14,019 nucleotides of DNA from Psilocybe azurescens (GCA_023853785.1 JAJIRX010000558.1:1-14019); one strand, 5' to 3'; shown: positions 1 to 8,690, counted from the first letter of the stretch. Numbers and translations are program-made. The notes: generated by a model from the sequence alone, not told the origin.

Positions 1-560
1 CCTGTTCATTAGTTCTCATATCGTTTACTTAGACAAGAAGTGAAGTGACATGTTCTATATGGCTTTGTGTAAGCAAACAAACCGGTTATACCACTGCTGG
101 CACAGGGTTATTTATGTCAACGAAAAATGATTCAGAAAATTTATTAAACGTGTTTGCATTTTTCGCCCGCTTATAACATATAAAATTCATTTCGAACTCA
201 ATATTTCTTCATACAGAAAATCTGCTAAAAGGTTCCCTTTTAAAGCATTTGTTTGAGTTAAAATTGAAGAGTTTGAGTAAGATTTATAAATTTCAAAACC
301 ATTTCAGGAAATGTTTCCTTTGTGGAAGAAATTGTGCAGATAAAAACAAGATGTTTTTGGGAGACATAAATGTAACACAAACCAAGTATTTTTGTCAAGT
401 TTGTCGAGTCTTTAAATGAAAGATAACATTCAACATTAATATTATGTTTTAGGTAATATAAAATAATTTCTAAAACTATACATTTTAGGCAGGATAAAAT
501 AAATCGCACGCTGAGGGGGTCACTGTAAGGTCCACATGAGTGAGTCGCTTGCCTACATTA
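1..560. other. AT-rich stretch without a recognisable gene
   Basis: This stretch is rich in A and T and has many poly-A and poly-T runs. The one longer open frame (about 83 codons on the minus strand, 258-509) is rich in Ile, Leu, Phe and Cys, as expected of chance translation of AT-rich DNA, and shows no motif. The sequence starting cactgtaagg near 522 lies just beyond the transposase stop and could be an element end, but no matching inverted copy was found on the other side. I see nothing else supportable. Confidence 0.6.
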
Positions 561-3500
561 TCAGGTCAGTCTCCGGCAAGGGAGACTTACACGGGATAGG
601 GATATTATGACCATTAAATCCTTTTCTTCCCATTGTAAAGGTAGGTAGGCAAAATGGGAAAGAATGTCCTCCAGGCGAAACAACTCTAGATCTCCAAGTT
701 TCTGACTCCAAAGCTGCGCTTGAAGTAGAGGGAAAGAGGCAAATGGATCAGCATGCACATCAGCTGGCTTGTATTTCCGGGCAGCAACATAAGTTACAGT
801 ACACGGGTCGTCATTATCTTCAAAGTCGACTTGCGTGATATAATCAATGCGTGCCGGCAAATATTTGTTTGAAGAACCAGAATGGAGTAGTATAGATGAA
901 TTACCGAGATGCTTCCAGGATGTCGAATATGTTATGCCACTAATTGCAATATGCGACAAGACAGTCGCATCCAACGGCTGGTCAAAGGATTTGATAAAAC
1001 ACGCCTCAAGTGCTTCCGGAAGAGGTGTTGCTGAGTGCTTTTTCCGAGCCATAAAATCCTCCACCTGCTCTTCGTTATTGTGTACTTGGTCTCGTGAGAG
1101 GCTGAGAATATCAGTCACGAGAGTACTTCGGACTTCTGGGTTGATGAGGCTTTTCAGCATGGGCTCACAGTTACGGATGACCTCTGGAGTTCCAACTCTA
1201 TGAAAGAGATTTCGTAGGTTACTTGCTCGCATAAATGAACGTGAGATAGTTTCTTCATATTCACCTAGAACTTGTTAGTACAGTCATAAAGAATTAAAAT
1301 TTAAGACCTACTTGGCTTATAATTCGTCGAGATTCGTTGCAGCATGCCAATAACCCTTTCAAATGGAAAAGTCCACCATGAATGAACTGGACCATAGAAT
1401 ACAAGGTATTCATAGAGGTGAATGGCCATGTGTTGATTTGGAACAAACTTGTACTCTGGGAACAGTGCCTTCAAGCCATGAAGGTACGCAAGAATGTGGT
1501 TGAGGTAAGTTTCTGCATGCGCAGCTGAGGTGACTCGAGAGGTGGCAGTGACAACTGCAGAAACAAGGTGGAGGGTGATTTCAAGGATGCGGCAGCACCT
1601 CTCAGAACGGTTGTCGGTTCCATCAGAATTGGACCAGAGGCGAGTCAAAGTAATAGGTAGGAGAGTCGTTCCAAGAACACGCCATTGGTCAGCCTTAAGC
1701 TTTCCATGACTGCTCAGACCAAGTTTGGCTGGCAGGGATGTCAGCCATGACGGTCGAACCAGGTGTTGAATGTCGGAATGTATTTCCGCAGCCTCCTCCC
1801 GTGTGAGAACGTGCCCGCACTGGGTGCCTGATGCCAAATGACCCTCCGGATCATAGTTGACTTCAGTTTTATACATTCGCTGGAAATATAAAACATAAGG
1901 AAATGAGACAACAAGAAATGAAAGGAGACCTACCCAATAAAGAATGCCACGAGAATAATCTGCACGGTTTGGCTCCTTTGTCTTGCGTATATCGGTTGTG
2001 ATCGGGTTACAGCCAAGCTCAATAGCTACCACCTTCAAAACCGAGAGGTGCTGCGAAGAGAATCGCTTCTGCCATATCAACCTCCCTGCCTCTGTCCGAA
2101 GATCCCGACACATAGGATGCTCCAGCCAGCGGATAATCCGCCTCATTGATGCACATTCACCCTTACTCATCTGCTTCCATGCATCAGAGATTTTGACATT
2201 GAAAACGGGTGGTTCCTTCTCGGCTTTAGGAACTCGTAGCCCTAGAATGGTATCAAAGTGTTCGCGGATGAGGCCAAGGAAAAGGTTGTGCATTGCGTCT
2301 ACAACAACAAAGCGCGATGGATCAAAATAAGGAAGTCGAAGGAGCTGCGACCAGCGAACGCCGGTGCTAGCGACAATTCCATCAGCTGTAGGATTTGAAC
2401 CAGCCCTTCTGAATTGTTTGGCTGTTCGTCGACAGCTTTCGTTGGTTCTCCGATGCCAAGAGGCATAATCGAGATTCCCATATCCGTGCGTTTTGAGGTT
2501 ACACTCGCAAATTGAGCAGAAATGAGTATGGGCACTCGACGCAAAGCCTGCTGTTTTCCGGGCAGCGGGCAAGTCACAGACAACACACACTATGGCGCAT
2601 CGCACCATCGCCCATCCGGATGACCATCAGTTCGACTGAAGCGGACACCAGGATTCCAGAACTTGAGGAAGTCGTCGACTAAGGGTTTGAGGAAGTGATT
2701 GATCGCAGACAAAGGAGGTTCATTTGGCCCAGGAATCACACCAGCGAGAAACATGTTCTCAGGCTTATAGCGAATATCAGGGGGTAGATTAAGGCAAACG
2801 AGGGTGACAAGACCAATTGAGACTTTCTTTCCTGCTTGTTTGTTGCCCAGCGGGTTGAAGAAATCGATCGACAGAGAGAAGACATAGCGTCCCTCACCAT
2901 TCCCTACGCTGAAGTGAGTACCATCTGGTCCTTTGAATTTGCGGAGAACATCGCCGTCAAAGATGTCGCGCATTGTGCGGGCAACTCCTGGCGGGGTCTT
3001 AGACCTATCCCACGATTTGTCCATATCTGCTTCAACTCCAGGGCGTGAAAGAAGTCGCCCAAGCCAAGTGATGGGGTTGAAGTAGACGAAAGGTTTTATC
3101 GGCGTGTAGATTGTACGCTTCTCAACCACTCGAGGACGTAGGAGCTGTTCATTGCACCGTCTGCCCATATGACGCGCTTTGCAGCGGGAAGGGTATATAG
3201 CGACGGGAGACCCATCTTTGTACTTCGCGGCGTACGTGGCTTGACATTTGTCATTGGGGCAGACCGCGTAAATGACGGTGTCAGCCTCCAGATCGAGCGA
3301 GTTCTTAAATGACCGACAATCGGATGGAAAGTCGGATAGCACCTTTTGGTCGCAGACAAATCGGCGTTGGTTCGCATGAATGATAGTTGTACTAGGTATT
3401 GCAGCATTTCCATCAGGGCAGATGTGCCACTTCGACTGACGCTGAAAAGTGTCTGGAATACGATGGCGATGAAAATAGATAACTGGAGGATGGGATCGAC

Positions 3501-4235
3501 GCAAGCAAGCAGCGGATTGAAGAAGCGGTCTATATGTTCGATATTAAATTCAGAATATCATGTATGTGATTGTGATCCGTCTTACCTGTAGAAAATTTGA
3601 TACCAGGAGTTTCTGCCTCCTGCCGTGAATTCAATGTTTTCCTGTTCCTGACCCAGGATAGCTTTGCCTCCTCCAACCTTTCCGCAATATCGTCCACTTT
3701 GTCTGAGACTTGACGTTTCATGGCAGTAACGGGCACCGCCGTGTACACAACTTTGCTGAGATCGGTCTGGATGCGGACACACTCGGCATGGTGGTGCCTC
3801 AGTGGAAATGCATTTGTAAGTGGAATTGTGCGTAGTTTCTCGAGTTCGACAGCTACGTCAGCAAGAATATCCACAGCGGATTCGACCTCAGCAAGACGAG
3901 AAAGGAGGTTGCGAATAATTTGTTGACGGGAAGAATGTGGCTTGGAAGCCGACGACACCGAGGAATTTTCGTCATTGTCGCCTGGTTGCGACCAGAGTCG
4001 TTCACCTGGAGCCGACGATGGAGTGGGGATGGAATCGGAGACGGCCAGGGAGGCGAAATGTTGCCCGACTTTCTCGATTTCATCGTCAAGAACTTGCTTC
4101 GAATCTTCAGCAAGTTTGTTGGCAAAACGCCCGATCCTTGCGGAGATGGTTGTTGTAGGTGCGAATGTCCAGCTCTACTCCACCTTCAACAAGCCCGCAT
4201 TGGCTAGTGGAGCATGTGCACGTTCGAGTGGGCAT
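561..4235 (-). CDS. Tnp2-family (CACTA/EnSpm-like) transposase, 4 exons, frame interrupted by three single-base indels
   Basis: Predicted DNA-cutting transposase of a class II element. Start ATG at 4235, stop at 561-563. Introns are 3530-3585, 1880-1933 and 1265-1311; the last has a TACTAAC branch point. The N-terminus has a Cys-x-Cys-x4-Cys motif followed by TYNNHLRKDR. Next come a hydrophobic stretch, a Cys-containing block (IYAVCPNDKC), the block FNPLGNKQAGKKVS, the block VCDLPAARK, then LPYFDPSRFVVVDAMHNLFL and WWTFPFERVIGMLQR. This order is typical of agaricomycete Tnp2 proteins; I recognise it from memory. The frame is broken by an extra T at 4124-4127, a missing base near 3340-3350 and a missing base near 2605-2610. 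Correcting these gives 1173 codons including stop, with all intron phases consistent. No nonsense substitution was seen. The catalytic acidic residues probably include the Asp of DFFNP or of CDLPAAR and the Glu of FER, but I cannot assign them firmly. Confidence 0.85.
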
Positions 4236-4249
4236 TTCCTATAGTTATA

Positions 4250-4300
4250 TCGTCAGTCAGAAAACATCTAACAGTCTGAGAGTGATCGAGTGACTGACGA
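4250..4300. repeat. 10-bp perfect inverted repeat upstream of the transposase
   Basis: tcgtcagtca at 4250-4259 is the exact reverse complement of tgactgacga at 4291-4300, with a 31-base spacer. It begins 15 bases upstream of the transposase start codon, so it could be a subterminal transposase site, a promoter element or a hairpin in the 5' leader. Related CACTA elements carry subterminal repeats, but that link is inference. Confidence 0.5.
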
Positions 4301-4341
4301 GAAACCGAGTCAGCTAGAAAGCGCGTTTATGGAACAAGAAC

Positions 4342-4363
4342 GTGTTCTGGGCACCCAGAACAC
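4342..4363 (-). repeat. Palindrome P1 of the CTGG-GTGY-CCAG family
   Basis: Arms gtgttctgg and ccagaacac are perfect 9-bp complements around gcac. Because the central bases g and c also pair, the palindrome is 10 bp per arm around ca. It lies 107 bp upstream of the transposase start. On the minus strand it reads with a gtgc centre. Confidence 0.85.
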
Positions 4364-4505
4364 AGGGGACGGCGAGAAAGACGGGAAGTATGTTCGGGTT
4401 CTGTGGTCTCTTAAAGTAAGCACCGCGTCGACTTAGGGAGAACAATAACGCACTTACCATGGTGACCTTGTCGCACTCATTCACTCAACAAGTAGGCACA
4501 AAAGA

Positions 4506-4525
4506 AAACCTGGACACCCAGGTTT
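4506..4525 (-). repeat. Palindrome P2, variant arms
   Basis: Arms aaacctgg (4506-4513) and ccaggttt (4518-4525) are perfect complements around acac. The outer half differs from P1 (aaac instead of gttc or gtcc), yet the mirrored arm differs in the matching way, so pairing is kept. Confidence 0.8.
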
Positions 4526-4532
4526 CATTAGA

Positions 4533-4550
4533 GCGTTGCAAAGGCAACGC
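4533..4550. repeat. 7-bp hairpin next to P2
   Basis: gcgttgc (4533-4539) and gcaacgc (4544-4550) pair perfectly around aaag. It begins 7 bases after P2 ends and 12 bases before P3 starts, so three hairpin-forming sequences sit in less than 80 bases. Its sequence does not belong to the CTGG-GTGY-CCAG family. Confidence 0.65.
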
Positions 4551-4562
4551 AGAGTACAACGC

Positions 4563-4582
4563 TGTTCTGGGCACCCAGAACA
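4563..4582 (-). repeat. Palindrome P3, left partner of an inverted pair
   Basis: Arms tgttctgg and ccagaaca around gcac, all 8 pairs perfect. The sequence after it, up to about 4627 (gggttagagagag..., attagagcgggtt), matches the reverse complement of about 8504-8547. P3 with its flank is therefore an inverted copy of P8 with its flank, 3.9 kb away. Confidence 0.85.
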
Positions 4583-4640
4583 ACATTGAGTAAGATTGGG
4601 TTAGAGAGAGCGGATTAGAGCGGGTTTCGATAAGCGCTTC

Positions 4641-4735
4641 TATTTGGCTTGAAGCCCGTAATCAAACAATTACGCAAACAGTCACGTTTATTTGGCTTCA
4701 AGCCCCGCAACCAAACAATCACACGCTCTACGATG
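4641..4735 (+). repeat. 48-bp imperfect tandem duplication
   Basis: tatttggctt begins at 4641 and again at 4689, followed by similar sequence (gaagcccgtaatcaaacaat against caagccccgcaaccaaacaa). Two units with period 48. It lies between the minus-oriented palindromes P1-P3 and the plus-oriented palindromes P4-P7. Confidence 0.7.
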
Positions 4736-4777
4736 ACACGCGCTCTCATCATCTCTTAAACGTCCACAATCCTTTCG

Positions 4778-4801
4778 AGTGTCCTGGGTGTCCAGGACAC
4801 T
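4778..4801 (+). repeat. Palindrome P4
   Basis: Arms agtgtcctgg (4778-4787) and ccaggacact (4792-4801) are perfect 10-bp complements around gtgt. The orientation is opposite to P1-P3. Confidence 0.85.
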
Positions 4802-4840
4802 ATGCAACATCTCTTCAACTCGAGAACAACCTTCCTCGGA

Positions 4841-4862
4841 GTGTCCTGGGTGTCCAGGACAC
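4841..4862 (+). repeat. Palindrome P5
   Basis: Arms gtgtcctgg and ccaggacac, 9 perfect pairs around gtgt. It is centred 62 bp after P4 and nearly identical to it, while the sequence between them is not obviously duplicated. Confidence 0.85.
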
Positions 4863-5018
4863 GCTATTTCAGACGATCTTAGCCTGGTTCGTATTGTTGA
4901 CATTCTGGTAGTCAACACACTCTTCGATTGGTTGCTAGTTATACACTAGGTATGCACTCTTTCCCCAGCCTATTGTCACCACCTAACTGTCTCTCTTCTG
5001 CTCGAACTCAGGCCTACT

Positions 5019-5048
5019 CAGAGTGTTCTGGGTGCCCAGGACACTCTG
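5019..5048 (+). repeat. Palindrome P6, long arms
   Basis: Arms cagagtgttctgg (5019-5031) and ccaggacactctg (5036-5048) give 13 positions with a single T-G mismatch around gtgc. The left arm is of the TTC type and the right of the GGA type, so this copy looks like an intermediate between the P1-type and P4-type arms. Confidence 0.8.
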
Positions 5049-5063
5049 CCTTAGTTCACTGAC

Positions 5064-5091
5064 GTTGTGCTGTGGGTGTCCAGAGCACGAC
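5064..5091 (+). repeat. Palindrome P7, GTGC-type arms
   Basis: Arms gttgtgctgtgg (5064-5075) and ccagagcacgac (5080-5091) pair at 10 of 12 positions around gtgt. With the following sequence to 5123 (ctgctcgacca..., catgctta) it matches the reverse complement of 13160-13216, including the linker outside the palindrome. Confidence 0.75.
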
Positions 5092-5255
5092 ATCACTGCT
5101 CGACCACCCAGCACTCATGCTTATCGCTGCACCTTTCTGATGTACCCTATACGCCCGTATACTAGGTGCTCAGGTTTTTGCTTCTTACGGTATGTACTGT
5201 CATATATCAACTATAAACGCGGATAGACACTTCTCAAGGAAAACGTATTCGATAG

Positions 5256-6091
5256 CTATGTACGCCCAAGCATCACTACTCTTTGAACGCTGAAGCCACC
5301 TTGAACATCCTTGAAAGTTAGTGACGATACAATGGTGTTGTATTTGAACTCACCCTTTTCATTTTCTTTGCAGTCCTTGCGCGACGGGCTGCCTCTGAGG
5401 TGTACTTGAGATGGAGCTTCAGCATATCATGCACGGGCCAGTGTTTATTATAGTCGTCTAAGACCCGGTACTCCTTTTAACTTTGTCGCAGATTTCCTTA
5501 ACAAGTTTTTTATTCTGTTTACTATAGCTTTTCGATAGATCCAGGTGCTTTTTCTTGGCTTGGTCGTGTACCAAATTCTTGTGGAATTCATCGGTAAGTT
5601 ACAAGGCATATGATCAAAATAAGCACTCACCACCACCGCTTCATAAGTTCTTTCACTCCAGGCCAGCTCCTCTTGCAAATTATAGCCCCTGACCCAGGAC
5701 GCCCAGCCTCTCCCTTAGGCTTGGGAATTAATTTAACAAGTTCGCTCCCAGATTCAAGTTCGTCTTCTTCATCTTCCTCATCTCCAGACTGAGAATCGGA
5801 GGAGTCGACGTTCATATCCTCGTTAAATGCAACACGCTTAGGTGTAGGAGCCCTTCTCTGCGTTGTACTATGCTGAATGGTTTCTGGAGTTTTAGATCGT
5901 CTCTGTGCCGATAAGTATGCGATATCTGGGATTGTAGAGCTCTCTCGAGTGGCCGATCGCTTCCCTGGCTTGACGATAAGGGAGGAAAACTCCATTCTTC
6001 GTGCGATCTTTGGCAGGTGAGGAAATGTCCTGGGCGAGAAGACGATCCTGCGAGTGATGAGCGGCTTGTGTCGTGTGATGTGTGCATCCAT
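5256..6091 (-). CDS. Fungal hypothetical protein with acidic stretch and WPVHDMLKLHLKYTS tail
   Basis: Function unknown. Start ATG at 6091, first exon to 5631, donor gtgagt at 5630. It encodes a basic N-terminus (RRIVFSPRTFPHLPKIARR), an acidic Ser/Asp/Glu run (SGDEEDEEDE) and KRWW. The second exon, about 5590-5354, reads EFHKNLVHDQAKKKHLDLSK and then, after a one-base shift near 5460, YNKHWPVHDMLKLHLKYTS. Intron 5310-5353 has a good CACTAAC branch point, and the last exon ends at 5256. The acceptor of the first intron is not a normal AG at the expected place (the sequence there is ttaccgatgaattc); a lost base could explain this. If corrected, the protein is about 250 residues. The WPV..ML...LK.TS tail resembles uncharacterised agaricomycete proteins known to me only as hypothetical. 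It is divergently placed to the WD40 gene, 223 bp apart. Decay or sequence error are both possible. Confidence 0.55.
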
Positions 6092-6314
6092 GGTATGTGG
6101 TTTGAGTTGTGTATCGCTTGATCCATCTCATTTATATTCCTAGGCATACTCGTTACTTTGTTCTACCCTCGTTACCTTGTAATTTTCAAACAGCCTCGTA
6201 AGCATATATTCGCTATTGTTCTTTCGTCTATAGTGACTCCATATATCGTTCCCAAATGGGGTAGGTATCCAAGCGGGTCAAGCGGGGTGGAGCAGTCTGC
6301 TCAACATTGTCGTC
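6092..6314. promoter_or_regulatory. Divergent intergenic region between the hypothetical gene and the WD40 gene
   Basis: These 223 bp separate two start codons on opposite strands, so they probably hold both promoters. AT-rich patches such as catatattcgc and ccatatatcg could serve as TATA-like sites, but no convincing core element can be fixed by eye. No palindrome of the repeat family lies here. Confidence 0.4.
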
Positions 6315-8238
6315 ATGGACATCAAGACAATTAGCGTTACATTCACAATAAGCGCTCCTCGCATAAGTATGTTGCCCATTGGCCAAAGTTTATTCACCAT
6401 CGCTCTCATTACCAGTACTACTCATGCTTATCACTCTTTGCTCAAAGGCTTCAAGCACTTTGTGAAGGCCCCACGTAACAATGTGAGTAAAAATCTCTTC
6501 TCTTCTAATGTTATTTAACCAAGTATGCAGGTTTATACGAAATATGCACGGTTTTCAGGTCTTAAAGGGCCTGTGAACTGCTTATCATTCAGTCATGATG
6601 GAGCGCTGCTAGCCAGCGGTGGTAAGATGCCCTCGTGTTGTATCGTGTTACTGCATACAGGCTAATGCAAAATTTATAGGTGATGATGAAACGGTTCGTA
6701 TTTGGGATGTTTCGACTAGAAAATGCAAAGAAGTCCTTGAGGACCCTGGTCAACGATGGGGCCAGATTACCTGTTTGGTCTGGCTAGGGGTAAAGTCAAG
6801 GAAGATTTGCAACACCTAGCTTTCGGAACTGGGCGTGGTTTTCTTATCATCTTCTGCCAGAACCGTACGAATGTAAGCATTTAGCATCTACACTTGGGAA
6901 AATATACTAACTCCAAACAAAGACTGCGATGGTTGAGATTGCCACTACACGGGTATTTGCTCCTAGTGATCCTGTTGAAGCAGTAGACTATGATATTCAA
7001 ACATCACGTTTGGCTATCAGTAGTCACCATGGCAATGTTACCTTGTACGAAGTCGGAAGAAACGGTGAGATCTTTTCTGTAGACAATGTGGCAGTGACTT
7101 ATGATGACATAGGGACAATGTTACAGCTGTGGACCTCCAATGTGGAGAGTGATGGAAATACTTACATAGCTAGCTCTGTCCGTTTTTATGACTCGGGCCG
7201 TAAGCTTTTAATTTTTGTCCTGGAAACTGGGGAAATGTAAGATGATACTTTAATTAATAAGATATTTGTATTCATTATTCTTTCAACTTTGGCAGGATTT
7301 GTCGAGATGTTGAATCTGGGAGGGAGGACTGGCGGAAGGTCTTGAAGTCTGGAGTGTGAGTATGATTGTTTGATATCATACGTCAACACTGACCTCGTAT
7401 GAAGTGGCCATGCTGGCATTAGCCTAGATGGGCAATTACTTCTTATAGAGAACCTTGCAAAAGGGTTTGATCTATACCATTTACCACGCTCATCACCTTC
7501 ACATAGCTTTCCCATTTTCACAAAGAAACGATGCATCAAAGATGGTGTTTTTGCTGAAGGATCGTCAGTTGTGGTCTGTGGAAGTGATCACGGCAAAATA
7601 TACACATTTTCTTTGTCCTCTCCTGAACCGAAACAGATATTAAAGCAAGCTGGTAAAAATACAGAAATACAGACCATATGCGTAAGTGCAAATGTTTTAT
7701 CCAAAGCCTGGTATTGACCTGTATTAGACAACATCCACCAAAGACTGTCATCTCATAGCCAGTGGTGCTTCCCTTGAATGCTCTGATATTGTGATATGGG
7801 AAAACCAGTAAGCTCACTTCTTACTGTCAAGAACTATGCTTACGTTCAACAGTCCATGCGTTCCAGAAAACAGGCGCAGAATAATGTATACCATCAAGTG
7901 ATCATTATGGTCCTGAATTTCCTTGCCACCTTTATCATTGCATATTGGTCTTCAGGAATCTGGTTACCGTATTCACTAAAGGTTTGTATGCACAAAATTA
8001 CTCTGTTATTCTTGCTAATTTATGGGATAAGATGGCACAAAGTGCCTTAAGCACTATGAATGCCACAATGAATCGGGGTTTTGAACCACAAGTTCATACC
8101 AGTGATGCCAGATATTCAACCTGGGATCCAAATGATATACGAGTTCATGTTGGTATGATTGTCCAGGATGATGATGATGATGAGTTGTGGAATGATCAAG
8201 CAGAGTGGAATCGTTGGAATAGTTTGGATACACTTTGA
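6315..8238 (+). CDS. WD40 repeat (beta-propeller) protein with C-terminal membrane segment, 10 exons
   Basis: WD40 propellers are protein-binding scaffolds; the specific partner is unknown. Exons: 6315-6482, 6531-6621, 6680-6872, 6923-7064, 7113-7236, 7296-7355, 7405-7681, 7728-7807, 7867-7981, 8032-8238. Introns are 46-59 nt with canonical ends. A repeat is clear in exons 2-3: GPVNCLSFSHDGALLASG joined to GDDETVRIWDV. Later blades include LAFGTGRGFLIIF, SSVRFYDSGRKLLIFVLETG, ISLDGQLLLIENLAKGFDLY, VVVCGSDHGKIYTFSL and LIASGASLECSDIVIWEN. Exon 9 encodes a hydrophobic helix (VIIMVLNFLATFIIAYW), followed by a tail containing DDDDDELWND. One base is missing near the G run 6787-6790; adding it gives 486 codons including stop and keeps every phase. 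The start codon is the least certain part; Met at 6369 is an alternative. The layout resembles an expanded agaricomycete family of WD40 proteins with a C-terminal anchor. Confidence 0.85.
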
Positions 8239-8256
8239 ATAGTTTGGATACGCTTT
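8217..8256 (+). repeat. 20-bp tandem duplication across the WD40 stop codon
   Basis: gaatagtttggatacacttt (8217-8236) is followed directly by gaatagtttggatacgcttt (8237-8256), one difference in 20. The first copy encodes the last residues (NSLDTL) and the TGA at 8236-8238 overlaps the junction, so the second copy is 3' untranslated. Confidence 0.85.
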
Positions 8257-8373
8257 GAATATCAATTATTTGATATTTGAATATAATTATAAATGTAATT
8301 TTTTTTGAGGTTGCTAATTTAAATACTATCTGACTCCATCTGATTCTATAATGCCCTCTGGTACTGAACTGTA

Positions 8374-8415
8374 CTCCTTATTTCTCTTTGTCGACAACAA
8401 AGAGAAATAAAGGAG
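8374..8415. repeat. 18-bp stem hairpin downstream of the WD40 gene
   Basis: ctccttatttctctttgt (8374-8391) pairs with acaaagagaaataaaggag (8397-8415) with one bulged A and a 5-base loop cgaca. It lies about 135 bp after the WD40 stop and could mark the 3' end of the transcript. It could also be the remnant of a foldback element. It is unrelated to the CTGG-core palindromes. Confidence 0.65.
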
Positions 8416-8429
8416 AATGCATATTAAGA

Positions 8430-8478
8430 GATTCCGTGAGTGTGTTTGTGCTTGCATGACAACGCTTTGATCAAGTGA
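8430..8478 (+). repeat. Dispersed repeat R, copy 1
   Basis: About 49 bases starting gattccgtgag, containing tttgtgcttg and ending ctttgatcaagtga. It recurs in direct orientation at 13353-13396 and 13414-13460 with a few substitutions. This copy is followed by the decamer repeat and palindrome P8. Confidence 0.75.
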
Positions 8479-8503
8479 CCTAACTTGGTCAACATTGTCT
8501 AAT

Positions 8504-8547
8504 CAACCCGCTCTAACCCGCTCTAACCCACTCTCTCTAACTCCGCT
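8504..8547 (+). repeat. Degenerate decamer repeat, right partner of an inverted pair
   Basis: The decamer cccgctctaa occurs twice in direct succession and is followed by a variant cccactctctctaa. Its reverse complement resembles about 4583-4627 next to P3, with about 3 differences over 28 aligned bases. The short unit looks superficially telomere-like but is not TTAGGG. Confidence 0.65.
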
Positions 8548-8567
8548 TGTTCTGGGTGCCCAGAACA
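8548..8567 (+). repeat. Palindrome P8
   Basis: Arms tgttctgg and ccagaaca, 8 perfect pairs around gtgc. This is the exact reverse complement of P3 (4563-4582), and the adjoining decamer repeat is shared as well. It is the only copy between the two clusters, 123 bp downstream of the end of the next gene (8691, minus strand). Confidence 0.85.
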
Positions 8568-8690
8568 GTATTGTAATATGTGTTCTTATTTGAATTATCA
8601 TCTCTTTGCATTGAAACTTGGTGATTGCATTGATATAACTTAAAGAGAGCTACTATGTAACCGCCAGGGCCTTTCAGAACATCCTACTGG

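Larger units (their letters stand above)
520..4300 (-). mobile_element. Approximate extent of a Tnp2-type DNA transposon, ends not resolved
   Basis: The transposase gene implies a DNA transposon covering at least 561-4235. The outer limits given here are guesses: the left from a cactg sequence near 522, the right from a 10-bp inverted repeat at 4250-4300. I searched by eye for matching CACTA-type terminal repeats and 3-bp target duplications and found none. The element may be truncated, or its ends may lie in the palindrome-rich sequence further right. Confidence 0.35.
4236..5255. other. Non-coding palindrome and repeat cluster A
   Basis: About 1 kb without a supportable gene. Short open frames here are interrupted, cross the palindromes and show no protein-like composition. 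Recognisable content is the inverted repeat 4250-4300, palindromes P1-P7, the 4533-4550 hairpin and the 48-bp duplication. 5124-5255 shows nothing further. Confidence 0.6.
8239..8690. other. Repeat-bearing intergenic region
   Basis: No gene found. It contains the second 20-bp copy, the 8374-8415 hairpin, repeat R copy 1, the decamer repeat and P8. From 8568 to 8690 nothing else is recognisable. Confidence 0.6.

Noticed and set aside
258..509. Open frame of 83 codons on the minus strand
   Set aside because: AT-rich sequence, hydrophobic low-information translation, no motif and no partner exon.
847..1203. Plus-strand open frame of 118 codons
   Set aside because: It lies opposite the well-supported last exon of the transposase and shows no family features.
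4688..4918. Minus-strand open frame of 76 codons
   Set aside because: It is built from palindromes P4 and P5 and the 48-bp repeat; the composition is not protein-like.
520..5300. Terminal inverted repeats of a CACTA element
   Set aside because: cactgtaagg near 522 is suggestive, but no matching inverted end or target duplication was found to the right of the transposase.
6787..6830. A 30-base intron in the WD40 gene to explain the frame break
   Set aside because: gtaaag to cctag would be shorter than any other intron here (44-60 nt) and does not restore the phase. A one-base loss in the G run does.
8504..8547. Telomeric repeat
   Set aside because: The unit is cccgctctaa, not ccctaa, and only about two to three copies are present inside an internal region.
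4342..8567. Palindromes as steroid-receptor-type response elements (tgttct / agaaca half-sites)
   Set aside because: The half-sites are in the opposite order with the wrong spacing, and fungi lack such receptors, so the likeness is accidental.
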